A DNA stretch of 64,000 nucleotides, from NCBI RefSeq assembly GCF_001679785.1, contig NZ_CP016290.1, forward strand, positions 248,001 through 312,000. Direction: 5' to 3'. How positions within the stretch are numbered: the stretch's first letter is position 1; each line of letters begins with the position of its first letter. Below the pieces are notes generated by a model, which saw only the letters and a program-made list of their open reading frames with translations, did no database searches and had not been told where the DNA came from. This DNA is from Rhizobium leguminosarum. GTDB lineage: Bacteria > Pseudomonadota > Alphaproteobacteria > Rhizobiales > Rhizobiaceae. This document shows positions 28,361-37,032 of the stretch, piece after piece. The translations under genes were made by a program, and so were the position numbers.

Positions 28361-29392
28361 TCAGTTCTCCATGACCCCTTGCCTGCCGCCGGCATCGCGA
28401 CCGGCCGGGTCAAGGGCCGGCTCAGCCGGGCGAAGCCTCCCTTGACGCGGGCGGCGGGAATGCGGCACGCCTCTTTCTTTTCGTTCCCTCATTTCCTTCT
28501 CCCTGATCTTCAGGGTCTCGTTCCAGTCCTCTTCGTGCGGGCGCAGCCGCGACCAGTCGCAGCCGGCATCCTCGGCAAGCGCCCGCAACCGCTCGGCAAA
28601 CAGATCGCCTTGTGCATTGGCGTCCGTCGCAGCGACCAGCCGGGCATCCTGTCGGGAGGCCAAGTCCCACATCGCGGCCTGCGTGGCCGGCGACCACCCG
28701 CCGCCGGTGCTGAGATAGAGCGTGCCTTCCCGCATCCCCTCGATCGCCGCGAGACTCATGGCATCGATCGCTGCTTCCGTGACGGCCAGGCGCAACGCAG
28801 TAACCGACCCGAGACGGAAGAGAGCCTTACTTCCGCCAGAGGAGAAGCCCCGGTATTGCGGCCCTCGTGCCTCCCAGCCGGTCACAACTCCGGTCTTGTC
28901 CGTATGAGCTGCCCATATGCTGCCATGCGGGCCTTCTCGAAGAAGGCCGCCTTTGATCGCGGTGCGGAGTAAAGGCGACGGCAGGCAACGCTCACCATTG
29001 AGGTAACGCCATGTCGACGATCCTGGCCATGGGCGGCGGCGCGCCTGCCAACGATCGGGGAGGGAGAGGTCGTATCCTCCTCCATCAGGCTCCAACGGCT
29101 GCCACTCCGGCTCGGTGATCGTGAACCCCACGAGATCCGCGACCCTTTCGGCGCCTTCGCGAAATCCGACATGATCGAGATGCTCGACAAGCCCGAACAC
29201 ATCGCCTTTCGCATCACTGAGCGGATCGAACCATCCACGCCCTTCATGCGTGACGATGATGATTTCACCGCCACGGCGAAACTTGATCGCCCGCCGGGTG
29301 CTTTCCTTGATGTCGATGGCGAAGCTCGCCTTTTCGAGAACGGCCGCGCAACTGACCCGTTCGCGGAGCGCTTCTATGTCCCTTCTCTTCAT
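28361..29392 (-). CDS. Toprim-domain protein (DUF3991-like, primase-type)
   Basis: A 343-residue protein from the ATG at 29392 (MKRRDIEALRERVSCAAVLE); the further 42 codons upstream lack a ribosome-binding site. Residues 30-90 resemble the DnaG-like N-terminal region (GWFDPLSDAKGDVFGLVEHL). The centre has ATPDAVTEAAIDAMSLAAIEG-like sequence, here LRLAVTEAAIDAMSLAAIE, then LYLSTGGGWSP and VAATDANAQGD, which carry the Glu and DxD of a Toprim fold. Such proteins are common next to methylase-helicase genes on rhizobial plasmids and may prime or process DNA after transfer. The C-terminal tail is basic and disordered. Confidence 0.75.
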   Translation of the reverse strand: MKRRDIEALRERVSCAAVLEKASFAIDIKESTRRAIKFRRGGEIIIVTHEGRGWFDPLSDAKGDVFGLVEHLDHVGFREGAERVADLVGFTITEPEWQPLEPDGGGYDLSLPDRWQARRRPWPGSSTWRYLNGERCLPSPLLRTAIKGGLLREGPHGSIWAAHTDKTGVVTGWEARGPQYRGFSSGGSKALFRLGSVTALRLAVTEAAIDAMSLAAIEGMREGTLYLSTGGGWSPATQAAMWDLASRQDARLVAATDANAQGDLFAERLRALAEDAGCDWSRLRPHEEDWNETLKIREKEMRERKERGVPHSRRPRQGRLRPAEPALDPAGRDAGGRQGVMEN

Positions 29393-29620
29393 TTTATTTC
29401 CGATCGCCCGGCGATCGGCCCTCGTTGCCCGTCCCTGCCCGTCGTTTCGCGGACACTTCCTCCCGCCGCGAAGAGCAAAGGCTGCAAGGGCGCGGCCGGC
29501 AATTGTCGGATCATGCAATGATCTGCCCGGTCGCGGCGAAGCCTCCCTTGCGGCATGCGGCTCGCAAGCGGCACGCCAAAGGCAAGGCCGCCTCCAATGA
29601 GCCGGCCAGGGAAAGAATTC

Positions 29621-29770
29621 ATGGACGATCTCAAGGTCGTCGTCGGCATCGATCTCGGCAGAGGGAAAGACGCTGTATTCACCGTCGACTTCAAAGACGG
29701 TGACCGGACCATGAGGTCATGGGAGCTGGAAGGAGCGGCACTGTGTGCGGGAAAGACCGAGCGGCTTTAG
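29621..29770 (+). CDS. Possible small protein
   Basis: A 49-residue frame beginning MDDLKVVVGIDLGRGKDAVF at an ATG preceded by AGGGAAAG. The sequence VVVGIDLGRGKDAVFTVDF looks like a beta-strand segment of the sort that starts ASKHA or RNase H-like proteins, so it may be a short genuine protein or the start of a lost longer one. I cannot name a family. It reads divergently from the Toprim gene. No gene is supported between 29771 and 30033. Confidence 0.35.
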   Translation: MDDLKVVVGIDLGRGKDAVFTVDFKDGDRTMRSWELEGAALCAGKTERL

Positions 29771-30033
29771 AGAGGCTCCAGCGGGAGCCGGCCAATTCCC
29801 GCTCGATGGCTCCTCAAAGGCGTGGGACCTTTCAGCGGGGAAACCGCGGATTGGTTTGCTTTCCTGGCCACCTCGGTTCAGCTACGTTCCGCACCGACCG
29901 CAGGAGCCATTGTCTCCGTGTTTTCAAAACCGATGGCGCGACCTTGCTGCGCCTGACGTCGCCAAAAACGGTGCATTTACAAGCAGCATGCAAGGTAAGG
30001 TGAAAGCGTCCGGCGCCCGCCACCATGATGCGA

Positions 30034-30432
30034 TCAGTCTGATCGCGTGAGCTTCATTTTCTCGAGCGCCTGTTCCACCGAGTCGGCGTTGAGCGAAATA
30101 ACCGCACGCTCCACGCACGCCTGAATTTCAGCGGTATCCTTTCCCTCGATCAACGCTATATCAGCCACAGTCCAGCCTCTCGATATCCAATGGAGACAGG
30201 TTCGTTCAAACGGCGAGAGCATTGCTATCTTCATGACGCGCTGGTCCCACTCAGCTAAAGCCCAGCCGGTTTCCGAGCGGAAAAAATCGACCATAAGATT
30301 GGAGAACCTGTGCAAATTTGATCCAAGATCACCATGCCTGCTTGCCTCGAAAACCTTTAGTCCACCTATCCAGCTCGACTTCAACTCAAACTCGGGGGTC
30401 AACACCACGAGATCTGCGTCGTCTTCAGGCAC
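30034..30432 (-). CDS. LuxR-type HTH protein without an autoinducer domain
   Basis: A 132-residue frame with a GTG start at 30432. The C-terminal 65 residues match the LuxR/GerE helix-turn-helix: LSPFERTCLHWISRGWTVADIA, then a recognition helix region and LNADSVEQALEKMKL. The N-terminal 65 residues are too short for a PAS or acyl-homoserine-lactone domain. A truncated quorum-sensing or orphan regulator is possible, and so is loss of the 5' part at the join with the SIS pseudogene immediately upstream. It is unlikely to be TraR as it stands, because the signal-binding domain is missing. Confidence 0.5.
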   Translation of the reverse strand: MPEDDADLVVLTPEFELKSSWIGGLKVFEASRHGDLGSNLHRFSNLMVDFFRSETGWALAEWDQRVMKIAMLSPFERTCLHWISRGWTVADIALIEGKDTAEIQACVERAVISLNADSVEQALEKMKLTRSD

Positions 30433-30439
30433 AAGCCGA

Positions 30440-30816
30440 CCTTTGTGCTCAGCATGCTCATGGCCTTTGCGGGTTCCGCAAGCGGAAGCTTATTCGTCAG
30501 AGCGATCGACGCGGCCATTGCGCGCGTGGCTGCCTTGGGAAGGCGGCCCGCGACCAAGTTGGGCTCGAGACCGTAGATTGAAGCGAGTGACAGCGGAATC
30601 GAAGCGACGGCAATTTCGCGCTTAGCTCGATTGAATATTTCAGGGACATGGCGGCGTGGTCGGACAAGCCGCACGCGACTGTGACGACGAATGTGGAGTC
30701 CTCAAAGCCGCTCCAGTGGCAGCGAAGTCTTTCGCTAAGCGATCGAGCAATCTGGCCGCAGCTTCTGGAATTTCGTCGATCTCACGGCGCATGTTCGCTT
30801 GCACGGTGGCCTGCAT
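30440..30816 (-). pseudogene. SIS-domain sugar isomerase/aminotransferase (AgaS/NagB-II-like), decayed
   Basis: From an ATG at 30816 the frame reads MQATVQANMRREIDEIPEAA and AKDFAATGAAL, the typical start of SIS-domain amino-sugar isomerases. The frame then shifts: FVVTVACGLSDHAAMSLKYSIEL lies in one frame and VASIPLSLASIYGLEPNL in the next, and the rest is lost. At least two frameshifts and a large 3' deletion are present. It follows the gntR gene at 30846 by about 30 bases. The set GntR, GlcNAc-type kinase and SIS isomerase is a known amino-sugar operon pattern, so this is a broken catabolic locus. Confidence 0.75.
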
Positions 30817-30845
30817 GATAGGATCCTGTCTTGTAAGAAGAGCCG

Positions 30846-31610
30846 TCAGTTTTCGAGAAAGGTGAGCTCGCTGACAAAACCTCCGGCATCGCCTCGAAAA
30901 AGTGAGCGGGTGAATTCGATCGCACGGCCCGAAGCAAGATAGGCAACGCGCTTTGTCAAAAGACCAGCCGTTCCAATCGCCACGCCAAGCAAGGAGGCGT
31001 CCGGATCTTCGATGTTGGATGCGAAAGTGCGCTGGATCGCACGAACGGGTCTAAAGTTTGCGTCCGGGAGTGTGTTGCAGATAGAAGAGGTAACGGTACG
31101 AGCGTGGGGCAGGAACTCCGAGGAAATGCATGTGCGTTCGATCGCAAGCGGCTGGCCCGCCGAGCTCCGCAAGCAGGTGATGCGCACGACGTGACTGTCG
31201 CTTGACAGGCCGAGTGTCATCATCTCCTCTGGTGCGGGATGAGACGTGCTGCGCTCGATGCACTCGACTTTCGTGTCCGATCCACGCCAGGAAATGTTAC
31301 CCGTCAAAGAGTTCGCGCATAACGGAGGCTGATCTGCGTGGACCGCCGATCCGCCAACGAAGGTTCCTGAGCCGCGGCGACGGACCAGAAAGCCGTCTTG
31401 GACGAGATGGTCGATTGCTTTGCGGACCGTTACACGGCTAACGCAGACATGTTCAGCGAGGTCTCGTTCGGGATAAAGAACGTCGCCCTCTTTGAGTTTA
31501 CCCGACAGGATCGCCTTTTCAAGCGCCAGGCGAAGCCTTTGATAGAGCGGACCGGCGCCCTTGATGTCTGTGCCCCATCCTGGAAGCATGGCCGCAAGCC
31601 TGTCACTCAT
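30846..31610 (-). CDS. GntR-family (HutC/NagR type) transcriptional regulator
   Basis: A 254-residue protein. The ATG at 31610 overlaps the stop of the kinase gene in an ATGA, so the two are translationally coupled; the longer frame lies inside the kinase gene. The N-terminal winged HTH is seen in PLYQRLRLALEKAILSGKL and VSRVTVRKAIDHLVQDGFL, RRRGSGTFV. The C-terminal UTRA domain binds the effector and ends EFTRSLFRGDAGGFVSEL. UTRA regulators of the NagR type sense amino-sugar phosphates. The next gene downstream is the SIS pseudogene. Confidence 0.88.
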   Translation of the reverse strand: MSDRLAAMLPGWGTDIKGAGPLYQRLRLALEKAILSGKLKEGDVLYPERDLAEHVCVSRVTVRKAIDHLVQDGFLVRRRGSGTFVGGSAVHADQPPLCANSLTGNISWRGSDTKVECIERSTSHPAPEEMMTLGLSSDSHVVRITCLRSSAGQPLAIERTCISSEFLPHARTVTSSICNTLPDANFRPVRAIQRTFASNIEDPDASLLGVAIGTAGLLTKRVAYLASGRAIEFTRSLFRGDAGGFVSELTFLEN

Positions 31611-32488
31611 TCGATCGCTTTCAGATGCCCGAAGCGCGACACAGCCAGGGCCACGGCCCCGGTCAGTGCATCGCCTTCGGGCGTTGCCAATAGACTTTGA
31701 TGCCGTGCAGCGATCCAGGACGAATACAGCGGCCCCAATCCCCCGAGCAGGCAAATCTTCCGCGTTCCTCGAGCGACTAGACGATCAAGTGCTTCGTCAA
31801 CTGAAACAGCGGCTTCTTGCAACAGGCGCGCGGCGACGGCATCACCCTGTTTGATGTGCTCGAATACGCGCGGCGCATAGCGACCAAAGGCGCCGGGCTT
31901 TGCCTGCCGCGCAAACTCGACGATATTGCGTGGGTCATTCTTGAATTCCGCAAGGACGGAGGCGGTCATCGCGGACATGTCATGGATGCCGTCATATGCG
32001 AGCAGCGTTTCTTGCAAAAGCGCATGTCCAATACGAGCGCCGCTGCCGAGGTCGCCCACAGTAAAGCCCCATCCGCCGGTGTAGGTCACCGTATCGCAGT
32101 GGCGGGAGATGTAGATCGTCCCTGTTCCTAAAATGGCGACGGCTCCGTCTTTATCGCCAAGCGCGCCTTGTAGCGCAATCAGCCCGTCTGACTCGATGTC
32201 CGCCTCGGCGAAGGGTAGCCTGTTTCTCACGTAGTGAACGGCCTCGCCGACATTATTGCCCGCGACCCCAAGAACTGCACGCGCCGAGGCGATGCTACGC
32301 GCATTGATGCCAGCTGCGTAGAAAGCCGCGCGGGTCGCACTGGCAATGTTGTCGAGCGCCGTATCCGGATCGGAGAGAATGTTGGCTGGCCCGGCTTGAG
32401 CCCGCGCAAGGATACTCCCGTTCGCACCGGCGACTGCAGCACGGCAGCTGGTGCCACCGCCGTCGATTCCGATTAGGTAGACAGTCAT
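31607..32488 (-). CDS. BadF/BadG-type ATPase, probable N-acetylglucosamine/glucosamine kinase
   Basis: A 293-residue sugar kinase of the BadF/BadG/BcrA/BcrD ATPase fold. The phosphate-1 motif IGIDGGGTSCRAAV lies at residues 6-19, the second phosphate region GAVAILGTGTIYIS near 115, and WGFTVGDLGSGARIG near 140, with a C-terminal adenosine site LLGGLGPLYSSW. The length is that of bacterial GlcNAc or glucosamine kinases. It is the first gene of a minus-strand unit with a GntR regulator and a dead SIS isomerase. With the isomerase lost, the pathway is incomplete here, although the kinase may still work. Confidence 0.82.
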   Translation of the reverse strand: MTVYLIGIDGGGTSCRAAVAGANGSILARAQAGPANILSDPDTALDNIASATRAAFYAAGINARSIASARAVLGVAGNNVGEAVHYVRNRLPFAEADIESDGLIALQGALGDKDGAVAILGTGTIYISRHCDTVTYTGGWGFTVGDLGSGARIGHALLQETLLAYDGIHDMSAMTASVLAEFKNDPRNIVEFARQAKPGAFGRYAPRVFEHIKQGDAVAARLLQEAAVSVDEALDRLVARGTRKICLLGGLGPLYSSWIAARHQSLLATPEGDALTGAVALAVSRFGHLKAIE

Positions 32489-33003
32489 CCGCCCGTTCCT
32501 TCAGGAGGTCATCTGACACAACGTCGATCGCGTTCGGGCCGCACCAGCTGCGCGCACTGCGTTAGTACGTACGTCGCACAAACATACTGGACTGTCAACT
32601 GGAAACCGGCTAGAGAGAGTATGGGCGACCCAGCTGAAGGAACCCGTAATGCCTTCGACCTGAACCCTTTCCCCGTCGCGAGTAACCGTCATACAATTTG
32701 GGAAATGGTCGTGCGCAAACAGGTCGGCGGCTTCGTCGCCCAGGATTGGAAGATCTTTGCTCCGTCGTTCAAGTTTGAAGGATTCTGCGGGACGGCCTCG
32801 TGTCGAGGCAGGCGCTTCCAAAAACAGCCATGGCACCGAAACTTTGATCTGGATCAACTCGCGGTCCCGGCGAAATTGGTAATCATCAAGCCGCGCCGGA
32901 AGAAATCGGGTTAGCCGAACCCGCAATCGCGGCGTAATCGTCTGGGGTATGCCCAGCATGCGCAGCCACATCCGGCACACGCGGATTTTGAAGGGATCAG
33001 GAC
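32489..33003. other. Gap between the amino-sugar kinase and fnrN
   Basis: I cannot support a gene. A minus-strand frame (32501-33016) is open but has no ribosome-binding site. A GTACGTAC palindrome at 32565-32572 lies about 80 bases upstream of the kinase start and could be an operator of the GntR regulator. A TTGA-AGGGA-TCAG at 32988-33000 is one base short of an FNR box. Confidence 0.35.
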
Positions 33004-33726
33004 ATGGACGTTGCACGCAGTAAGGCTTCCGACGCCGGCACTCCCGTCGCTTGCGCTTCCTGCCAGGCGCGGCACGGCGTCGTCTGCGGTGCGCTGTCGA
33101 GCAGCCAGCTCCGCGAACTCGACCGCCAGTCGCTGCGCCGCAAGTTCGAGGCCGGCAGCGAGATCATCGCTCAAGGGTCGGAAAGCTCTTTCTATTCGAA
33201 CATCATGCGCGGGGTGGTGAAACTCTGTAAGGTGATGCCGGACGGGCGCCAGCAGATCGTCGACCTGCAATTCGCCCCCGATTTCGTCGGCAGGCCCTTC
33301 GTACGCGAAAGTATGCTGTCGGCTGAGGCTGCGACCGATGCCGAAATCTGCGTCTTCCCGCGCGACCTGCTCGACCGCATGATATCGGAGACGCGGAAGC
33401 TGCGGCGCAGCCTGCACGAGCAGGCGCTGAAGGAGCTGGATGCCGCGCGCGAATGGATGCTGACGCTCGGCCGGCGCACCGCCGAGGAGAAGGTCGCAAG
33501 CCTGCTCCACCTCATCGCCACCCACGCCGAACCGCAGACCGCCACGACCACCGCTTTCGACCTGCCGCTGTCCCGCGCCGAGATCGCCGATTTGCTCGGT
33601 CTGACCATTGAAACCGTCAGCCGCCAGATGACCAGGCTGCGCAAGAGCGGCGTCATTCGCATCGAGAAGTTTCGACATATCATCGTCCCCGACATGGATG
33701 AACTGGAGCGGATGATCAGCGCATAG
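33004..33726 (+). CDS. fnrN: FnrN-type Fe-S oxygen-sensing regulator (CRP/FNR family)
   Basis: A 240-residue regulator. The N-terminal cysteines C17, C20 and C28 in CASCQARHGVVC plus C116 in EICVFPR fit the four ligands of an oxygen-labile 4Fe-4S cluster, so it is FnrN-like rather than FixK-like, which lacks them. A cyclic-nucleotide-type fold (residues 40-150) and the HTH with IETVSRQMTRLRKSGVI follow. FnrN activates microaerobic genes at TTGA-N6-TCAA sites. Such a site occurs in hypA in this window. It lies 140 bases upstream of icd in the same direction. The start is the first ATG. Confidence 0.9.
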   Translation: MDVARSKASDAGTPVACASCQARHGVVCGALSSSQLRELDRQSLRRKFEAGSEIIAQGSESSFYSNIMRGVVKLCKVMPDGRQQIVDLQFAPDFVGRPFVRESMLSAEAATDAEICVFPRDLLDRMISETRKLRRSLHEQALKELDAAREWMLTLGRRTAEEKVASLLHLIATHAEPQTATTTAFDLPLSRAEIADLLGLTIETVSRQMTRLRKSGVIRIEKFRHIIVPDMDELERMISA

Positions 33727-33869
33727 AACGGGATCATCTGCCGAATTCGGAATCAGCGCGTGATCACGACGCGGGTATTGGCGAGGCCAGCCTGTGACGC
33801 CAGCAGCGCTCCTCATCATATCACCCACCCGGGACCCCGTCCCCATTCAAGCTCGAACGAGGCAGATAC

Positions 33870-35081
33870 ATGAACAAGATCAAGGTCGCCAATCCCGTCG
33901 CCGATCTCGACGGCGATGAAATGACGCGCATCATCTGGCAGCTCATCAAGGATAAGCTGATCCATCCGTATCTTGACCTCGACATCGACTATTTCGACCT
34001 CTCCGTCGAAAACCGCGACGCCACCAACGACCAGGTCACCGTCGATGCCGCCAACGCCATCAAGAAGTACGGCGTCGGCATCAAGTGCGCGACGATCACG
34101 CCGGATGAAGCCCGCGTCAAGGAATTCAACCTCAAGGAAATGTGGAAGAGCCCGAACGGCACGATCCGCAACATTCTCGGCGGCGTCATCTTCCGCGAGC
34201 CGATCATCTGCAAGAACGTGCCGCGCCTGGTTCCCGGCTGGACCAAGCCGATCGTCGTCGGCCGCCACGCCTTCGGCGACCAGTACCGCGCCACCGATTT
34301 CAAGTTCCCCGGCAAGGGCAAGCTGACGATCAAATTCGTCGGCGAGGACGGCACCGTCATCGAGAAGGAAGTCTTCAACGCACCGGGCGCCGGCGTCGCC
34401 ATGGCCATGTACAACCTCGACGAATCGATCCGCGAATTCGCTCGCGCCTCGATGATGTACGGCCTGATGCGCAAGTGGCCGGTCTATCTGTCGACCAAGA
34501 ACACCATCCTCAAGGCCTATGACGGCCGCTTCAAGGACATCTTCGAGGAAGTCTACGAGGCCGAATTCAAGGATCAGTTCAAGGAAGCCGGCATCACCTA
34601 CGAACACCGCCTGATCGACGACATGGTCGCCTCGGCGCTCAAGTGGTCGGGCGGCTACGTCTGGGCCTGCAAGAACTACGACGGCGACGTCCAGTCCGAC
34701 ACCGTCGCCCAGGGCTTCGGCTCGCTCGGCCTGATGACCTCGGTTCTGCTGACGCCCGACGGCAAGACGGTCGAAGCCGAAGCCGCTCACGGCACGGTCA
34801 CCCGTCACTACCGCCAGCATCAGAAGGGCCAGGAAACCTCGACGAACTCGATCGCCTCGATCTTCGCCTGGACCCGCGGCCTGGCGCATCGCGCCAAGCT
34901 CGACGACAATGCCGAGCTCGCCCGCTTTGCCGCGACGCTCGAAAAGGTCTGCGTCGACACCGTCGAATCCGGTTTCATGACCAAGGACCTGGCGCGGCTG
35001 ATCGGCCCCGACCAGCCATGCCTCTCGACCACCGCCTTCCTCGACAAGGTCGACCAGAACCTGCAGAAGGCCATGGCGTAA
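33870..35081 (+). CDS. icd: NADP-dependent isocitrate dehydrogenase
   Basis: A 403-residue full-length enzyme of the homodimeric, eukaryote-like NADP-IDH group found in rhizobia. It starts [23 protein letters not shown] and contains the isocitrate and metal-binding segments [38 protein letters not shown] and [22 protein letters not shown]. It converts isocitrate to 2-oxoglutarate in the citric acid cycle. It is intact, with strongly biased GC3 codon use as in highly expressed housekeeping genes, unlike the IS remnant right behind it. A second plasmid copy or a chromosomal location are both possible. Confidence 0.95.
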   Translation: MNKIKVANPVADLDGDEMTRIIWQLIKDKLIHPYLDLDIDYFDLSVENRDATNDQVTVDAANAIKKYGVGIKCATITPDEARVKEFNLKEMWKSPNGTIRNILGGVIFREPIICKNVPRLVPGWTKPIVVGRHAFGDQYRATDFKFPGKGKLTIKFVGEDGTVIEKEVFNAPGAGVAMAMYNLDESIREFARASMMYGLMRKWPVYLSTKNTILKAYDGRFKDIFEEVYEAEFKDQFKEAGITYEHRLIDDMVASALKWSGGYVWACKNYDGDVQSDTVAQGFGSLGLMTSVLLTPDGKTVEAEAAHGTVTRHYRQHQKGQETSTNSIASIFAWTRGLAHRAKLDDNAELARFAATLEKVCVDTVESGFMTKDLARLIGPDQPCLSTTAFLDKVDQNLQKAMA

Positions 35082-35108
35082 GCCGGCCTTTCCAAGATAA
35101 CATCGAAG

Positions 35109-35128
35109 CGGCGGGGATTTCCCCGCCG
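35109..35128 (+). terminator. Hairpin after icd
   Basis: A perfect 9-base stem, CGGCGGGGA and TCCCCGCCG with a two-base loop, starts 28 bases after the icd stop. No T run follows, so termination may be Rho-assisted, or the T run was lost when the IS remnant joined here. Confidence 0.55.
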
Positions 35129-35164
35129 TCAGATTGCTGCGAGTGTTCGACGCCCCGACGCTCA

Positions 35165-36092
35165 GCCCAGAATCGCCGCCGCCGTTACAACGATACATCG
35201 GTTGCCCAGGAGATCTTCGATCACATCGTCGAACAGGCGATCGGCCACGGGCTGGTCGACGGCACGGTGCGTTACGCGGATTCGACCCATCTGGAGGCCA
35301 ATGCTAACAAGGGCAAATACGATCTTGCGATGGTCGAGAAGTCGCGCGCCGACTACTGGACCGATCTGGATGCGGCGATCGAGGCCGAACGCAAGCTGCG
35401 CGGCCAGAAGCCCTTGAAGGACAAGGAACGCCGGCCGGAGGTGAAGAAGACCAAGGTCTCGCGCAGCGATCCAGACAGCGGCTATATGGTGCGTGACGGC
35501 AAGCCGAACGGCTTCTTCTCTCTCGATCATCGCACGGTGGACGGCAAGCTCGCCATCATCACCGATACTTATGTCACGCCGGCCATGTCCACGACTCGAT
35601 CGTCTATCTCTCAAGGCTCGACCGGCAGCAGACCCGTTTTGGCTTCGATGTCGGCGCGGACGGGCTGGATGCCGGCTATGCTACACCGGGCATCGCCAAG
35701 GACCTGGAAGACCGGCAGATCCTTGGCGTCACAGGCTGTCGCAATCCCACTCCGCCCAAGCCCGTCATGATGCGCAAGTCGACGTTCGTCTTCGAACCCG
35801 AGACCGATGGCTATCGCTGCCCCGAAGGCCAGTTGCTGACCTATTCGACGACTGACCGCAACGGTTACCGGCATTACACATCCGACCCGGCCATCTGCGC
35901 CAATTGCCCGCTGTTGGCCTCCTGCACCTCGAATGCCAAGGCACTCCGCACCGTCACCCGCCATGTCTGGGCCGATGCCCGCGAACGCACTGACGGCCAT
36001 CGTTTCACCGCCTGTGGCAAGGCAGTCTACAAGAGGCGCAAAGAGACGGTCGAACGATCCTTTGCCGACGCCAAGCAGCTTCATGGTAATCG
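35165..36092 (+). pseudogene. IS1182-family transposase remnant, 5'-truncated and frameshifted
   Basis: The sequence can be read as VAQEIFDHIVEQAIGHGLVD, DSTHLEANANKGKYDLAMVEK, then after a one-base loss at about 35582 (GGG to GG) HVHDSIVYLSRLDRQQ, DVGADGLDAGYATPGI and later CPEGQLLTYSTT, HYTSDPAICANCPLLASC and RRKETVERSFADAKQLHGNRYG. This is the DDE-transposase of IS1182-type elements. The first third and the true C-terminus are missing, and no terminal repeats are seen. Its right end is fused to the 3' end of the sugar isomerase gene on the other strand. Confidence 0.85.
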
Positions 36093-37016
36093 CTATGGGC
36101 GGTTCCTCGCGCGCGCCTCGGCGATCATCTCCTCGAGCCTGACGGCAACGCTGTGCGCGCGGCGATAGTAGGCAGATTCTGGAATCCCATACCGGTCCAT
36201 TGGTGTCTCGAAGTTGAGCGGCGTCTGGTAAGGAGTTGCTGCGATCGCCGAGATGATGGTGTGCCAATCCAACCGGCCGTCGAATGGCAAGAGATGGTTA
36301 TCCATTGCTCCGAAATTGTCGTGAATGTGAGTAGCGATGAGGCGATCCGCGAAGCGCTCAAGCACGCTGAGCTTGCCTGGCTCGATCAGTTCCCAGTGGC
36401 CACAATCGAAGCAGACGCCGATGAACTCCTTGCCGTATCGAGCGAACAATCGATCATAGAGGTTGAGGAAATTCTGGGCGTTGGCGCAAAGGAGAGTTTC
36501 CGCGGCAATCTGGACGCCCTTTTCGACGCAGTAGGACCTGATTTCGTCGAGAGACTGGTAAAGGGGGTCGAAGAACGCTCGTTCGGCGGCTTCGCTGCCG
36601 AAGACGTTGTCGTTGATATCTATGTGCAGAACAATATTTGGGGACTGGAACGCGGCCGCCAGGTCGACACGGTTACGCAACAGCTCGACTCCGCTGCGGC
36701 GTTGCCATTCATGCGGCGACAGGAAGTCCTTGCGCGTCTCCATCGCGAAAGGGCCAGGGTTTTTGTGGCCGATCTCGGTGATAGGATTGCGGCCATTGCT
36801 GCCATGAACCGAGTGCACTTTCAGCCCAGCATCGGCCACAATCCTGCTTGTAAACTCGATCTCGGCGTCGGCCAGCCAGTACGAACTGCCGGAGTCGGGA
36901 TTCCAGTTGATGTGTGTGAAGCCAGCTTCCTTGATGAGGGTGAGCGAGTTGCGAATGCCTTCGTCGTACCAACGCTCCTGGTGCGGCCAATGCCAGACGG
37001 TGATGCAGGTATCCAA
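36093..37016 (-). CDS. Sugar phosphate isomerase/epimerase-like TIM-barrel protein
   Basis: A 307-residue protein of the xylose-isomerase-like TIM-barrel superfamily. The best start is a TTG at 37016, eight bases after AGGAG and 16 bases after the permease stop. Readable motifs are DAGLKVHSVHGSNGRNP, IVLHIDINDN, IAAETLLCANAQNF, GVCFDCGHWELI and IATHIHDNFGAMDNHL, the last two with the His/Asp/Glu metal ligands. It is the last gene of the first ABC transporter operon and likely acts on the imported substrate. The final residues are encoded at the junction with an IS1182 remnant and may differ from the original C-terminus. Confidence 0.82.
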   Translation of the reverse strand: MDTCITVWHWPHQERWYDEGIRNSLTLIKEAGFTHINWNPDSGSSYWLADAEIEFTSRIVADAGLKVHSVHGSNGRNPITEIGHKNPGPFAMETRKDFLSPHEWQRRSGVELLRNRVDLAAAFQSPNIVLHIDINDNVFGSEAAERAFFDPLYQSLDEIRSYCVEKGVQIAAETLLCANAQNFLNLYDRLFARYGKEFIGVCFDCGHWELIEPGKLSVLERFADRLIATHIHDNFGAMDNHLLPFDGRLDWHTIISAIAATPYQTPLNFETPMDRYGIPESAYYRRAHSVAVRLEEMIAEARARNRP

Positions 37017-37032
37017 TGGATAGTCTCCTGTT

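Noticed and set aside
32988..33000. FNR-box-like TTGA...TCAG just upstream of fnrN
   Set aside because: The half sites are five, not six, bases apart, the second half is TCAG, and it touches the start region of fnrN.
32501..33016. 171-codon minus-strand frame upstream of the kinase
   Set aside because: No ribosome-binding site or recognisable motif; it overlaps the fnrN start. Kept as a gap entry only.
33816..35198. 460-codon open frame antisense to icd
   Set aside because: Shadow of strongly biased icd codons; no start signal or known motif.
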